A DNA stretch of 33,262 nucleotides from assembly GCA_949294335.1 (NCBI GenBank), contig CASFGO010000015.1, positions 1 through 33,262 on the forward strand, read 5' to 3'. The notes beneath the pieces were generated by a model that did not search any database, was not told the origin of the DNA, and saw only the letters and a list, made by a program, of their open reading frames with translations. Each line of letters begins with the position of its first letter. Within the stretch, counting starts at the first letter, position 1. Shown here piece after piece: positions 25,228-33,242 of this stretch. The translations under genes and the position numbers were made by a program. Source of the DNA: an uncultured bacterium. Lineage in GTDB: Bacteria > Cyanobacteriota > Vampirovibrionia > Gastranaerophilales > Gastranaerophilaceae.

Positions 25228-27926
25228 GATTCACCATAATTTATATCAACTAATAAAGGAACACTTAGAGGTTGACCTAACTCCATACATTCTTGTACTA
25301 AATTTTTAACTTCATTAAGTTCTTCTTTTGGCAGCTCAAAAACAAGTTCATCATGCACTTGCATAATCATTTTAGCTGATAAATTTCTATTAGTTAGTTC
25401 TTCATCAACTTTAATCATTGCTTGTTTTATCAAATCAGCTGCAGTACCTTGCAAAGGTTGATTTATTGCAGCTCTTTGTGCAAACTCCCTCATTTGATAA
25501 TTTGAACTCCCTAATTCTGCTGCCAAATATCTTCTTCTACCTAATATTGTTTCAACATATCCATATTTATTTGCAAAATCAATTTTATCTTGCATATATT
25601 TTTTTATTTTTGGATAAGATTCAAAATATTTATCAATGAATTCTTGAGCTTGATTATTAGAAATATTTAAAGATTTAGCAAGACCATATTTAGATTGCCC
25701 ATAAACAATTCCAAAGTTCACAGCCTTAGCTTTTCTTCTCATGTCCTTTGTAACTTCATCTATTTTTACACCAAAGACTTTTGAAGCAGTTAATGTATGA
25801 ACATCAATATCAGAATTAAATGCTTCTATCAAGTGTTCATCACCTGATACATGAGCTAATAACCTTAATTCAATTTGCGAATAATCCGCAGATAAAATTA
25901 TATTATGCTTCTTATCTTGAGAACAAAAAGCATTTCTAATTTTATTTCCTTCTTCTGTCCTTATTGGAATATTTTGTAAATTTGGATTTGAAGAAGATAA
26001 ACGACCAGTAACTGTTGTTGCCTGATTATATGTTGTATGAATACGTCCGTCTCTTTTAGAAATTAATGTTGGCAAAGAATCTGTATATGTAGATTTTAAC
26101 TTAGAAAATTTTCTATGCTGTAATATATAATCACATATTTCATATTCTAAAGCTAATTCTTCCAATATTTCAGCAGAAGTTGAGCGAGATTTTTTCTTCT
26201 TATTTTTAATTTCTAATCTATCATATAAAACTTCAGCAACCTGTTTTGGAGAATTAATATTAAATGGACCTCCTGCTAATTGATATATAAATTCTTCTAA
26301 TTCAGCAAGTTTTTCAGTCATATAAGAAGATAAGTTCTTTAAATAATTAACATCAATTGCAACACCTGTATATTCCATTTTAGCTAATACCTTGGTTAAT
26401 GGAATTTCAATATTTTCTACTATATTTTTTTCATTATTTGACAAATTATTTTTCCAATATTCAGTCAATTTTAATATAGTATAACCTTCATCAGCAGCAT
26501 ATTTCCACATATCATCAGTACATTCAGAAGTAACAACTTCTTTGTCTAACATCAAATGATTTAAAAAATCTATTGCTTGAAAATCTATAGAATGATTTCT
26601 ATTTGGATCTTTAACATAACTTGCGAGCAATACATCATAATCTAATCCTGCTAATTCAATATTATTTGCCTTTAATATATTAATAGCTAATTTCGCATCA
26701 TAAAAATATTTTTTTATTTTTTCATCTTCTAAAATATCTTTTATTTTTGATAAATAATTTTCGGCTAAAAAATATCCTTTATTATTTAATCCAATTGAAA
26801 AACCTATTATTTTATTTTCATTTTCAGTATAAAAATTTATTGCAAACATACCAGCATTTTTAATTTCAGAAACAAGATCATCAATATTGGAATCATCTAT
26901 TTTTAGAGATTCAAACTCAGTATCCCCAACAGATTCTTTAACAGCTTGAGAAAATAGACCCAACTGTCCATTATCGAATGAAACTTCTTTTTTCTGTTCT
27001 AAAATAGGAATAATTTTTTGCTCTTGAATTTCTTCATTAGGATTAAAAGATGATAATATAGGATTGATATTTTTCACAAAGGAATAAAACTGCATCTTTT
27101 TAAGAAATTCAGTAACCTTATCAATATTTGGAAGAATTATATCTGCTTTTTCAAAATCAAAATTTATATCTACATCTCTAATAATTGTTGCTAATTTTTT
27201 ACTCAAAACAGCCACATCTTTTTCTGCACAAATTTTTTCTTTAACAGATTTCTTTTCAATATTTTCACAATCATTTAATACAGCTTCTAAATTCCCATAT
27301 TTTTCTAATAATTGCTGAGCAGTCTTAGGACCAATCCCTCTTATTCCTGGAATATTATCAGAAGTATCGCCTCTTAGGGCTTTATAATCAACAACTTGAT
27401 TTGGATAAACTCCTAATTTATCAAATACTTGTTTCCAACCATATTCAAATAATTCACCTTTTGATGGGATTAAAACTTTAACAAAACCTTCCTTATCTAT
27501 TAATTGAAAAGAATCTTGATCTCCTGTTAATATAAGTGTTTTATCCCCTCTTTCAGTAGCTCTTTTAGAAATTGTTCCAATTAAATCATCAGCTTCAAAA
27601 CCTTCTTTGGTATAAATAGGAATATCAAAAGCTTGTAAACCTTCAATAATAAATTCCATTTGTACAGATAAAGAATCAGGCATTGATTCCCTATTTGCTT
27701 TGTAATCCTCGTATAATTCAGTTCTAAATGTTTGATGTGATACATCAAATGTAACAGCAATTGAATCAGGTTTTATTTTCTTTAATAAATCAAAAATAGC
27801 TTTAAAAAAACCATAAACAGCCCAAGTTGGTTGATTTTGAGAATTTTTCATTGCAGTACGTTCTAATGCAAAATATTGCCTAAATGCCAAAGCATGCCCA
27901 TCAATTAAAACTAATGTCTTACTCAT
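25215..27926 (-). CDS. polA: DNA polymerase I
   Basis: Repair and Okazaki-fragment polymerase. 5' nuclease domain about 1-300 with VLIDGHALAFR, EADDLIGT, LTGDQDSFQL, GDTSDNIPGIRGIGPKTA. Polymerase motifs are intact: A, DYSQIELRLLAH (681-692); O helix, RRKAKAVNFGIVYG (730-743); C, QVHDELVFE (856-864). The 3'-5' exonuclease carboxylates are replaced: the E. coli D355/E357 pair reads N364/Y366 (FAINFYTEN), D424 aligns with Ala414 (DAKLAINIL) and D501 with Tyr482 (YAADEGYTIL). Proofreading is therefore probably lost, as in Taq and Bacillus enzymes. 903 residues. AAGGG precedes the ATG. Confidence 0.97.
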   Translation of the reverse strand: MSKTLVLIDGHALAFRQYFALERTAMKNSQNQPTWAVYGFFKAIFDLLKKIKPDSIAVTFDVSHQTFRTELYEDYKANRESMPDSLSVQMEFIIEGLQAFDIPIYTKEGFEADDLIGTISKRATERGDKTLILTGDQDSFQLIDKEGFVKVLIPSKGELFEYGWKQVFDKLGVYPNQVVDYKALRGDTSDNIPGIRGIGPKTAQQLLEKYGNLEAVLNDCENIEKKSVKEKICAEKDVAVLSKKLATIIRDVDINFDFEKADIILPNIDKVTEFLKKMQFYSFVKNINPILSSFNPNEEIQEQKIIPILEQKKEVSFDNGQLGLFSQAVKESVGDTEFESLKIDDSNIDDLVSEIKNAGMFAINFYTENENKIIGFSIGLNNKGYFLAENYLSKIKDILEDEKIKKYFYDAKLAINILKANNIELAGLDYDVLLASYVKDPNRNHSIDFQAIDFLNHLMLDKEVVTSECTDDMWKYAADEGYTILKLTEYWKNNLSNNEKNIVENIEIPLTKVLAKMEYTGVAIDVNYLKNLSSYMTEKLAELEEFIYQLAGGPFNINSPKQVAEVLYDRLEIKNKKKKSRSTSAEILEELALEYEICDYILQHRKFSKLKSTYTDSLPTLISKRDGRIHTTYNQATTVTGRLSSSNPNLQNIPIRTEEGNKIRNAFCSQDKKHNIILSADYSQIELRLLAHVSGDEHLIEAFNSDIDVHTLTASKVFGVKIDEVTKDMRRKAKAVNFGIVYGQSKYGLAKSLNISNNQAQEFIDKYFESYPKIKKYMQDKIDFANKYGYVETILGRRRYLAAELGSSNYQMREFAQRAAINQPLQGTAADLIKQAMIKVDEELTNRNLSAKMIMQVHDELVFELPKEELNEVKNLVQECMELGQPLSVPLLVDINYGESWKE

Positions 27927-27988
27927 AAAACCCTTCCAACCTAAACTTTAACTTATTCTATTGTATCAATTAAAGAGAATAAGTCCAG

Positions 27989-28019
27989 ATTTGTAATATT
28001 TATAATTCATTTGTAATAT
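27989..28019 (-). promoter_or_regulatory. Triple 10-base repeat upstream of the C39-like gene
   Basis: Read on the minus strand: ATTACAAATG, AATTATAAAT, ATTACAAATC. The outer copies are 9/10 identical (plus strand ATTTGTAATAT at 27989 and 28009). The spacing and core TTACAAA resemble the HLR1-like half-sites elsewhere in the window. It overlaps the likely -35/-10 region of the gene at 28030, so a repressor or activator site is possible. Confidence 0.35.
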
Positions 28020-28022
28020 AAT
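28017..28022 (+). promoter_or_regulatory. Candidate -10 box for the C39-like gene
   Basis: Perfect TATAAT ends 7 bases before the ATG at 28030, so transcription would begin at or next to the start codon (possible leaderless mRNA). AGG directly abuts the ATG and is too close to serve as a ribosome site. No clear -35 at 16-18 bases. Confidence 0.35.
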
Positions 28023-28029
28023 AAATAGG

Positions 28030-28680
28030 ATGAAAAAGATTTTAATTATTATATTCTTAATTATTTTTTCTTTTCCATCATTTTCTGATGAGGTATACTC
28101 TAACCTAAAACAAGAAAATGAATACTATTGTGGTCCTGTTAGTTCTGCAAATACAATTATAAATTTATATAATATTAATCAACCAAATTTGATAGAAACA
28201 CTTGCAAACTATGAAAAAACTAAAGAAACAGGAACAACACTTAATAATTTATGCAAAGGAATAGATAAATTCTTAAAAAATAACAATATAAAATCAAATC
28301 TCTCATACTATGGATTTATAAATGCAGACAAAAAATATCAGAAGTCTACCGAGATAAATATCTCTCAACTCCAAGGACAAGGAATAATTAATATTGGTAT
28401 TTATAAAAGATACAACAAAGAATTTATAAGACAAGAAGGCCATTTTGTATCTTTTGTTGGAATTTCTGATAATTCTATATATGTATTAGACCCTTATAAT
28501 AAACATAGTGATATTGAAACTTGGACATTTGAAAAACAAAAGCTTAACCTTATTAATAAAGATAAACTTGAAACATTTACACAAACAGATGAATGTTATT
28601 TAATCACATCTCAAATTGAATACCTAGATGAAGGAGAATTTGCAATAATAAATGGGATTATTATTATGAATCAGGAGTAA
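28030..28680 (+). CDS. Secreted C39-like cysteine peptidase
   Basis: 216 residues with signal peptide (MKKILIIIFLIIFSFPSFSD, cleavage near residue 19). Papain-like C39 layout: Q28 six residues before the nucleophile C34 in YYCGPVSSANTI, H138 in EGHFVSFVGI, D154 in YVLDPYN. Catalytic Cys, His and Asp all present and correctly spaced. No transporter domains are attached, so it acts alone in the envelope or outside rather than as a bacteriocin-processing ABC protease. It converges with the next gene and overlaps it by 17 bases. Substrate unknown. Confidence 0.82.
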   Translation: MKKILIIIFLIIFSFPSFSDEVYSNLKQENEYYCGPVSSANTIINLYNINQPNLIETLANYEKTKETGTTLNNLCKGIDKFLKNNNIKSNLSYYGFINADKKYQKSTEINISQLQGQGIINIGIYKRYNKEFIRQEGHFVSFVGISDNSIYVLDPYNKHSDIETWTFEKQKLNLINKDKLETFTQTDECYLITSQIEYLDEGEFAIINGIIIMNQE

Positions 28681-29245
28681 CTTGATTTCCTTCACTGTCT
28701 AAATAATATTTATTTCCACTTTTAGTTGTGTATTCATTAACAGATATAGATTTACCATTAACTGTAATAGATACAGTTTTAATATTACCAACTACAGGAT
28801 CTTCTTTGGCTTCCTGAAATTCTGTTAAATTCTTTTGACTCTCAACAGATTGTTTTTCTTCTGGATCACTTGCTTGAAGTAATTCACTAAAGTAACTAAA
28901 ATCACCTTCAAATTTTGGTGTTTGCGAATCTTTAAAATTTATTGTTGCTGCATGCCCATTATGACTTAAATTACAAGTATAATTATTTCCATAAGATATA
29001 TCTACACCCAATGATCTAAAACCCTCAAGTTCTTTTTTATAAGTATTTTTGAAGTTTTGAATCGTTTCTGGAGATGTTTTATCTACATTTTTTGTTTCAG
29101 ATGTATTAGAAACAGCTTTCGTATCAGGATTAGAAGCCATAAAAATACTTGGATCACTACTTGTAGACTGAGTAGTTGTAGCTTGATTACGTTTTTTTAT
29201 CGTATAATCACTATTTACACCTGATGTTCCGTTAACTGATACCAT
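28664..29245 (-). CDS. Unknown secreted/effector-like protein with HLR1-like upstream element
   Basis: 193 residues, no signal peptide or membrane helix. Residues 1-60 are disordered, Ser/Thr/Asn/Lys-rich (starts MVSVNGTSGVNSDYTIKKRN). The middle ETIQNFKNTYKKELEGFRSLGVDISYGNNYTC and the end GNIKTVSITVNGKSISVNEYTTK look like a small beta domain. I recognise no family. AGAGGAT lies 7 bases before the ATG. The calpain-like gene lies upstream on the same strand, 91 bases away, and this gap carries copy B of the shared element. A type III-type N-terminal secretion signal is possible but unproven. Confidence 0.75.
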   Translation of the reverse strand: MVSVNGTSGVNSDYTIKKRNQATTTQSTSSDPSIFMASNPDTKAVSNTSETKNVDKTSPETIQNFKNTYKKELEGFRSLGVDISYGNNYTCNLSHNGHAATINFKDSQTPKFEGDFSYFSELLQASDPEEKQSVESQKNLTEFQEAKEDPVVGNIKTVSITVNGKSISVNEYTTKSGNKYYLDSEGNQVTPDS

Positions 29246-29317
29246 AGCTATATCCTCTCTTGCTTATATACATATATAAAGTAAATAAATATTGACTAAT
29301 TTTAAAAATTAAAAATT

Positions 29318-29345
29318 TCTTTACAATTGTTTATATTTAATAATG
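29318..29345 (-). promoter_or_regulatory. Shared 28-base HLR1-like element, copy B
   Basis: Matches 289-316 at 25 of 28 bases. Plus-strand half-sites TTTACAAT (29320-29327, 8/8 to the HLR1 consensus) and TTTATATT (29330-29337, 7/8), separated by TG. It ends 72 bases upstream of the ATG at 29245, like copy A (76 bases). Its right end overlaps the stop codon of the calpain-like gene. Confidence 0.5.
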
Positions 29346-30713
29346 TTCATTTATATATTTATCATTAATACCTTGTAAATGAGCTAAAGATTTTAATGGA
29401 TTTTGTTGTTCATCATTATCATCTAACAAATTATGAAACCAAATTGCTCCAGCCTTTTCTTTAAACATATCAATTGGAATTTCTATAGGTACTCTAGATT
29501 TATGAGGATCAATTAAAGTTACATACTTTGAATTTATATTTTTTATTGCATAAGCATGATGAGATGTTAATTTGACTTTTTCATGATGTTTATTTTTAAA
29601 AGGAATACTTTCTTTTATATTAAAATTACAAGAAGCAGCATATTTATTAGGATTAGAAGAAAAATCTTTGATAAATTTTTCATAATACTGCTTTGAATAT
29701 AAATTTAACGCATTCAATTTTTTTATATTAGGAAAATTTTCAGGTTGTTTTAAATCTATCATTGAAGCTTTTTTACCTGTTAATAAATAATAAACCTGAT
29801 TTGAAGTACCTGCTTCTATTGGATTTTTTGCACTAGATAAAAATTCATATACATAAGATGGTGTATCAGAAGGTAATTTTATATTCCCATTTTTTAAATC
29901 ATTTCTATATTTTTCAAATGCTAATTCAAATGCTAAAACATCACCATCTCCTTTTGAATATTTTCTACAATATGCCACAACTTTACCATTCTCATCAATA
30001 TCAGGAAGATATTCCCTACTTGCATCCTTTAACTCTTTTCTAGTTATATTATATTCCTTGTTAATTCCCTTAAATTTAACAGTTACAGAATTATCATCAT
30101 TAACTTTTATAGCATTTTTTATAACTTCTTTACCTTTTTTAGTATTAGCTAAAGAATTTAAACCTGAAAGCATCCAGCAATCACCAACACTACCTTGTTT
30201 AGTATGAGAGATCTTACCATTAATCCTTGTATTACTATATGTACTATACCAATCCGCAGCAAAACCTAAAACAGCACCAGATAAAACTAACCAAGATGTT
30301 TTTGATAACATTCCAACAATCATATGATGAATTGTACTCTTATTAGGATTAACCCTTCTTGCACTTGCAACCCACTTATCTAAATCATTTACCAACCATT
30401 TTACAATCCCCAAATTTTGGATTTGAGGTACAAGCTTTGCTATTCCATATATCCCAGCAAAACAGCCCCCTTGTAATACTCCCCAAGCCGCACCTATTAA
30501 TGTAGCACTTGCTCTTTCCTTATTTCTTCGATGATTTGCTATGGTTTTAGCTATAGTATTATTCTTTATCTCCATAATATCAGAATAAGTATCAATAAGA
30601 TCTTGATAATTTGAATGTATAGTAGGAGTATTAAAAGCTTTTAACTCAACATCATTTTGATTTTGAGTAGAAGCTTGAATATTATTATTAATTTGCGAAT
30701 TAATTCCAACCAT
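29337..30713 (-). CDS. Calpain-like (family C2) cysteine protease with hydrophobic N-terminal segments
   Basis: 458 residues. QGSVGDCWMLSGLNSLA (173-189) is the calpain catalytic-Cys motif (oxyanion Gln173, Cys179). The catalytic His is H386 in SHHAYAIKNI. The third member, Asn in calpain NPWG, aligns with Asp402 in LIDPHKSR. Before the protease, residues about 68-108 and 128-157 contain hydrophobic stretches that could insert in membranes. N-terminus Asn/Gln-rich and disordered (MVGINSQINNNIQASTQNQN); no signal peptide. Bacterial calpain-like proteases are uncommon and often secreted or effector-like. The region 30714-30836 is divergent from the next gene and holds no match to the HLR1-like element. 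Start has only a weak AAGGTT 12 bases upstream. Confidence 0.85.
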   Translation of the reverse strand: MVGINSQINNNIQASTQNQNDVELKAFNTPTIHSNYQDLIDTYSDIMEIKNNTIAKTIANHRRNKERASATLIGAAWGVLQGGCFAGIYGIAKLVPQIQNLGIVKWLVNDLDKWVASARRVNPNKSTIHHMIVGMLSKTSWLVLSGAVLGFAADWYSTYSNTRINGKISHTKQGSVGDCWMLSGLNSLANTKKGKEVIKNAIKVNDDNSVTVKFKGINKEYNITRKELKDASREYLPDIDENGKVVAYCRKYSKGDGDVLAFELAFEKYRNDLKNGNIKLPSDTPSYVYEFLSSAKNPIEAGTSNQVYYLLTGKKASMIDLKQPENFPNIKKLNALNLYSKQYYEKFIKDFSSNPNKYAASCNFNIKESIPFKNKHHEKVKLTSHHAYAIKNINSKYVTLIDPHKSRVPIEIPIDMFKEKAGAIWFHNLLDDNDEQQNPLKSLAHLQGINDKYINEHY

Positions 30714-30836
30714 AGCACAGTTAACCTTATATATAAAGTATTTTTTTATAAAAAAATTGCCTTAAATTAAATAAAAATGGAACTTACATAGCAAATATTT
30801 CTTTGTTTATGTTTTATTCAAATAGGTTAATTCTGT

Positions 30837-31544
30837 ATGGATTTAGGCAAAGTACAACAGTTTAATTACCCCGTAAATAATTTGTATCCTAATAAAAAAG
30901 AAGATACAAAACATATTAGTGTGCCTAAAAATATCAATAATACCTACTTTAGAGGAGGTTATGATAAATATTCAGACAAAAACATCATACTAAATCCAAC
31001 TTTTTCTAAATCAGATATTACAAAATTAGCTCATAATAATACAATTACATTTAAAAGCTTAAGTAAACAACAGAACTTAAAAGATAGAAAAAAAAGAAAT
31101 AACGAATTAGGATATAAAGAACTTTCAAATAGAGAATTCGAAAAGCTTCTACCAGAAGTTTCAAATAAACTAGAAAAATTTAATACAAATCTTCTTTCAG
31201 ATAGCCTTAATAAACATAATATTCTTATTGCTGACAAAATTTTATCAAATGAAAAATTTTATAACAACCCAAATATTATGAAAAATTTAAGTAATATAAT
31301 TTATTCTACAGATTCTAGTGATAAAAATATGATTGCAAACACTATTTTTTCTAACAATGAATTATATGAAGATAAAAATATAATAAACGAAGCAAGCAGT
31401 ATAATTTCATCTTGCAGAACTCCTGAAAAAGCACGATTTGCAAAAAGAATTTTAACAGAGAAAAGATTATACGAGAATTCAAATATAATAAAAAATACTG
31501 CTAACATAATAAACTCAATAAAAAATCCGAACAATTTAAAATAA
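30837..31544 (+). CDS. Helical-repeat N-terminal part of a split metalloprotease gene
   Basis: 235 residues as read. Disordered N-terminus (about 1-90, with ITFKS near residue 68), then helical repeats of about 36 residues: NEKFYNNPNIMKNLSNII, NELYEDKNIINEASSII, EKRLYENSNIIKNTANII. The pattern continues without break in the next reading frame (DKSLYNNEKFMNNAGNII), so this is the front of one gene whose frame changes at 31535-31544. No signal peptide. Start has ATAGG 10 bases upstream. Divergent from the calpain-like gene. Confidence 0.75.
   Translation: MDLGKVQQFNYPVNNLYPNKKEDTKHISVPKNINNTYFRGGYDKYSDKNIILNPTFSKSDITKLAHNNTITFKSLSKQQNLKDRKKRNNELGYKELSNREFEKLLPEVSNKLEKFNTNLLSDSLNKHNILIADKILSNEKFYNNPNIMKNLSNIIYSTDSSDKNMIANTIFSNNELYEDKNIINEASSIISSCRTPEKARFAKRILTEKRLYENSNIIKNTANIINSIKNPNNLK
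31535..31544 (+). other. Slippery heptamer and stop at the frame change (-1 frameshift site or indel)
   Basis: In the zero frame the sequence is AAT-TTA-AAA-TAA. T-TTA-AAA fits X-XXY-YYZ, and the stop follows directly. A one-base slip back gives TTT-AAA-ATA-AAA-TCA and enters the metalloprotease frame, which is open from 31505. The downstream frame completes the helical repeat. No strong stimulatory stem or Shine-Dalgarno is evident nearby. An indel or sequencing error in this A-rich stretch is the alternative. Confidence 0.6.
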
Positions 31545-31603
31545 AATCAGAGATAACAGAAAAAATTTTATCAGATAAAAGCTTATATAATAATGAAAAA
31601 TTT

Positions 31604-32899
31604 ATGAATAATGCAGGAAATATTATTGAAGAAACTAATAATACTTTATATGAAATTTTCCAAAATGATATTATCAAAAATAAAATTTTAAATAAATTAA
31701 ATCTAGATAGTGATTCAGTAAAATTAAATAACAATTATATTAATAATGTTTATCAATTAGAATTTAATAACAAAAACGAAAAGCAAATATTCTTTATCAA
31801 TAAAACGGATAATGGTATGGAATATAATGGTTCTGAAAATCAAAAAATAATGGGTAATAAAACTCTTGTAAGACGAGAATTTAATGATGGAACTTATCTT
31901 GTTGAAGAAATTGGCAATATTAAGGTTAAAAATGAAAATATCCCTATTTCATTAAAAAAGACACGATTTGATAATAATGGTATCCAAGTTCGTTCAGAAG
32001 TTCTTACACCATCAAAAGATAAACCTGGAACATATACAATCAATGTCTATGAAAGAGGACTTAATCAATCAATGAAGAAAAAACCTATTGGAACGGTAGA
32101 ACTATATGGTTCAAAAAATCAAGGTATGAAATCAAAGAGAACAGTAACATCATCAGATGGCACTGTGACATCTCATACAATAATTCAAGGTCCTAAAGGA
32201 TCAGGGATGAAATATGAAATAAAAAACAAAGATGGAAATATATTGGGAACTACAGAAAGACAATTCAGAAAAATAGATAAAAATCATTATATATCATCTG
32301 TTAATGGACAAAAATATGATACCAAATTTGTTGGAGATAAAGTTATTACTTCTAAAATTGATAAAAATAGAAATAAGCTAGAATCAATTGAACTAGGTTC
32401 TGATGTTTTAAACAAAAAATTAATTAATTTATTTAAACAATTACCTGGAGATCATTTCTTTAAAATAAAAGAATTAGGTTTAAAGAAAATATATCTAGAT
32501 TCTTCTTATGATTGTAATAGTGCTGTTTATTATAATAATAACAATACAATTGGTATGAGTAAAAAATTAAAAAATAACCCATTTGTATTTGCGCATGAAT
32601 TAGGTCATGCTATAGATTGGCATTCTAAACCAGAAAAAATACGTAATAATAAAGATTTAATAAAAATATATCAAAAAGAATTAGCAAATTATAAGAAACA
32701 ATCATCTGATGCAGAAGGTTATTCAATTGATTATTTTACAACAGGTGAACGTCCACTAGGAGAAACAATAGCTGAATGTTATGCTTTAACATCAGGTTTG
32801 ATTAATCAAGATGAATATGCAATTTACTTAAGAAGTGTTGTATTGCAACAACACTTCCCAAGAACTTGTGCAAAAATTATGGAACTAATGAATAAATAA
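31604..32899 (+). CDS. Zinc metalloprotease (ATLF/toxin-like) part of the split gene
   Basis: First ATG in this frame is 31604, but with no ribosome site; the frame continues upstream to 31541, so it is most likely the back part of the gene starting at 30837 (about 690 residues in all). Residues 60-250 (from 31604) are beta-rich with repeated GTxxx(V/I)xxx units like MORN/WG or YD-type repeats. The C-terminus holds FVFAHELGHAIDWHSK: HELGH at 331-335 gives two zinc His and the catalytic Glu. The later GETIAECYAL (386-395), with Glu387 or 391, fits the third ligand 52-56 residues on, as in anthrax lethal-factor-type (ATLF) gluzincins. Target unknown; toxin or effector likely. Confidence 0.78.
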   Translation: MNNAGNIIEETNNTLYEIFQNDIIKNKILNKLNLDSDSVKLNNNYINNVYQLEFNNKNEKQIFFINKTDNGMEYNGSENQKIMGNKTLVRREFNDGTYLVEEIGNIKVKNENIPISLKKTRFDNNGIQVRSEVLTPSKDKPGTYTINVYERGLNQSMKKKPIGTVELYGSKNQGMKSKRTVTSSDGTVTSHTIIQGPKGSGMKYEIKNKDGNILGTTERQFRKIDKNHYISSVNGQKYDTKFVGDKVITSKIDKNRNKLESIELGSDVLNKKLINLFKQLPGDHFFKIKELGLKKIYLDSSYDCNSAVYYNNNNTIGMSKKLKNNPFVFAHELGHAIDWHSKPEKIRNNKDLIKIYQKELANYKKQSSDAEGYSIDYFTTGERPLGETIAECYALTSGLINQDEYAIYLRSVVLQQHFPRTCAKIMELMNK

Positions 32900-32930
32900 A
32901 TATAGACATCTTCTGAAATACCTACAAGCT

Positions 32931-33070
32931 TTTGTTCGGAATGACTCTGCCGAGAGGACAATTGCGGATTCTTGGCAGAGTGCGGAGTGATTTTGAATTG
33001 CAAAATCACGAAGACACGTTTAACGGCAAGAAGCAAGCAGAGTATCGTCGGCGAGAGGGAAGGGTGGATA
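32931..33070. other. GC-rich island with two hairpins (possible ncRNA or REP/MITE-like element)
   Basis: Base composition jumps to roughly half GC against very AT-rich surroundings. Hairpin 1: ACTCTGCCGAGA (32944-32955) with TCTTGGCAGAGT (32970-32981), one G-T pair. Hairpin 2: GTGATTTTG (32987-32995) with CAAAATCAC (33001-33009), perfect. No T-run follows. The 227-base gap 32900-33126 holds no gene I believe. Confidence 0.45.
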
Positions 33071-33072
33071 AT

Positions 33073-33113
33073 AAAAAAAGATTGAACTTGAAATCCATCA
33101 AATTCAATCTTTT
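33073..33113 (-). terminator. Rho-independent terminator of the rRNA operon
   Basis: AAAAGATTGAA (33076-33086) pairs with TTCAATCTTTT (33103-33113). On the minus strand the stem ends in seven T (plus-strand A-run 33073-33079). It lies just past the 5S 3' end. Confidence 0.85.
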
Positions 33114-33125
33114 ATTTAAAATAGA

Positions 33126-33242
33126 ACTTGGCAACTAGTTATCTTCCCAGGAAGTGGCCCTCCAAGTATTTTCACCGCAATGAGTCTTTACGACCGTGTT
33201 CGGGATGGGAACGGGTGTTTTCCTCACGCTTGGTCACCAAGA
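33126..33242 (-). rRNA. rrf: 5S ribosomal RNA
   Basis: On the minus strand the molecule begins CTTGGTGACC and ends GTTGCCAAG; these 5' and 3' ends pair over 9 bases (two G-T), forming helix I. The conserved core CCCATCCCGAACACGG and the segment TGGAGGGCCA mark bacterial 5S. Ends are accurate to a few bases; length about 115. It is the last gene of an rRNA operon running in from the right. The 20 bases at 33243-33262 are probably spacer towards 23S. Confidence 0.95.

Noticed and set aside
30745..30830. Possible HLR1-like site between calpain-like and repeat-protease genes
   Set aside because: Only CTTACATA-type half matches occur and no second half-site 10 bases away.
32932..33138. 68-codon plus-strand frame in the GC-rich island
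   Set aside because: It runs across two hairpins and the rRNA terminator into the 5S gene; no ribosome site and no family.
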